5,503 bases of DNA from Conexibacter sp. (GTDB taxonomy: Bacteria; Actinomycetota; Thermoleophilia; Solirubrobacterales; Solirubrobacteraceae), in contig JAOPZP010000017.1 of assembly GCA_025964055.1 (NCBI GenBank), positions 1 to 5,503 of the forward strand. The letters are read 5' to 3'. Below, piece after piece: positions 5,033 to 5,503 of this stretch. The translations under genes were made by a program, and so were the position numbers. Position 1 is the first letter of the stretch; the number at the start of each line of letters is the position of its first letter. The notes beneath the pieces were generated by a model that was not told the DNA's origin, did no database searches, and saw only the letters and a list, made by a program, of their open reading frames with translations.

Positions 5033-5046
5033 CGCGGACGGCCGCG
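5033..5046 (+). repeat. Small GC hairpin after the 81-aa gene
   Basis: CGCGG and CCGCG form a perfect 5-bp stem with a 4-nt loop, 11 nt after the TGA. No T-run follows, so it is at best a weak terminator or transcript-end stabiliser. Confidence 0.25.
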
Positions 5047-5104
5047 CTGGATCAGGCGTCGACGCGTCAGGCACCCGTCGGGCGGATCGCGAGGGAAGCA
5101 CGCG

Positions 5105-5153
5105 GCGCGACCGCCTTGCTCTCGTCGTGCCCGAGGTGGCACGCCGGTCTCGC
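5105..5153. terminator. Nested inverted repeats between convergent genes; candidate bidirectional transcript end
   Basis: An inner perfect 6-bp stem, CGTGCC/GGCACG (5126-5131 with 5138-5143, 6-nt loop), is enclosed by an outer 9-position stem at 5105-5113 and 5145-5153 with a single mismatch. It ends 2 nt before the stop codon of the minus-strand oxidoreductase gene and lies in a convergent gap, the expected place for a two-way terminator. There is no T-tract on either strand, so intrinsic termination is uncertain. Confidence 0.35.
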
Positions 5154-5155
5154 CG

Positions 5156-5503
5156 TCAGACCAGCGCCAGCGCCTCGCCCAGCGTTCGGATCGAGCGCTC
5201 GGTGATGGGACAGGCGACGATGATCACCTCGTCGGCGCCCGCATCCGCCAGCTCACGGATGCGGGCGGCGATCTGGCTGCTGGAGCCCTCGATCGGTCGC
5301 GCTGCGCTGGTGATCGGCCGCTCGCCGGAGGCGCCGTCGAGGACGACGAAGGCGCACGCACTGCGGGCGATGTCGCCGGGCGCCCGTCCGGCCTCCAGGA
5401 CGGCAGCGTCGATCGTGGCGTTCAGCGCGGAGAATCCCTCAGCGGTGTTCCCGTAGTCCTCGTACCAGGTGTTCCAGGCATCGACGTGCGGCAGCGCGAT
5501 CCG
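5156..5503 (-). CDS. C-terminal part of an LLM-class flavin/F420-dependent oxidoreductase (5' end outside window)
   Basis: The minus strand is open from the window edge to TGA at 5158-5156, giving 115 residues with no start codon used here. The sequence contains VDAWNTWYEDYGNTAEGF, then LNATIDAAVLEAGR, IARSACAFVVLD, PIEGSSSQIAARIRELADAG and ADEVIIVACPITERSIRTLG. This order (W-N-T-W near the beta-barrel end, a GS-x-x-x-I-A loop, then a helix and 'GaDE.I......T..si..l') is the typical end of the bacterial luciferase-like monooxygenase fold, including F420-dependent reductases and FMN monooxygenases of actinobacteria. The cofactor and substrate pocket lies in the missing N-terminal part, so F420 versus FMN cannot be settled. 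The gene converges with the 81-aa gene. Confidence 0.87.
   Translation of the reverse strand, partial: RIALPHVDAWNTWYEDYGNTAEGFSALNATIDAAVLEAGRAPGDIARSACAFVVLDGASGERPITSAARPIEGSSSQIAARIRELADAGADEVIIVACPITERSIRTLGEALALV

Noticed and set aside
5127..5456. Plus-strand open frame of 109 codons at the right end
   Set aside because: The opposite strand encodes a clear luciferase-like oxidoreductase C-terminus; the plus-strand product is Ser/Ala/Arg-rich with no match.

Overview
High-GC, gene-dense chromosomal DNA. It holds an F420/luciferase-type oxidoreductase, a GluQRS with a Zn knuckle, a DEDDy RNase D and -10-like hexamers placed directly before start codons. Together these suggest an actinobacterium; a Thermoleophilia/Solirubrobacterales-like lineage is my best guess, from general sequence feel only. 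I see no mobile element, CRISPR array, tRNA or rRNA.

Layout. Positions 1-161 are the 3' end of an SDR-type NAD(P)-dependent sugar-nucleotide epimerase/dehydratase (+). It runs straight into a glutamyl-Q-tRNA(Asp) synthetase gene (about 158-1081, +), whose best ribosome-binding site points to a CTG start overlapping the SDR stop codon. Next is RNase D (about 1126-2286, +), so two RNA-related genes sit together. A 36-nt gap separates RNase D from a convergent membrane-anchored diguanylate cyclase (2323 to 3453 or less, -). Upstream of the cyclase on the same strand is a small lipoprotein gene (3520-4104, -). Between them lies a region of lower GC with tandem repeats and several potential hairpins, extending to the first ATG of the cyclase.

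Divergent from the lipoprotein is a DoxX-family membrane protein gene (4173-4751, +), followed by an unrecognised 81-residue protein (4776-5021, +) that looks leaderless. A 134-nt convergent gap with nested inverted repeats leads to the 3' part of an LLM-class flavin/F420-dependent oxidoreductase (5156-5503, -), which has no start inside the window.

Functionally these are mostly housekeeping or conserved genes: tRNA wobble modification, RNA 3' processing and redox enzymes. The least ordinary part is the lipoprotein/diguanylate cyclase pair. The lipoprotein could act with the cyclase's membrane region, and the cyclase's 5' region has features of a cis-acting RNA or regulatory region. Both ideas are inference and need comparative data.
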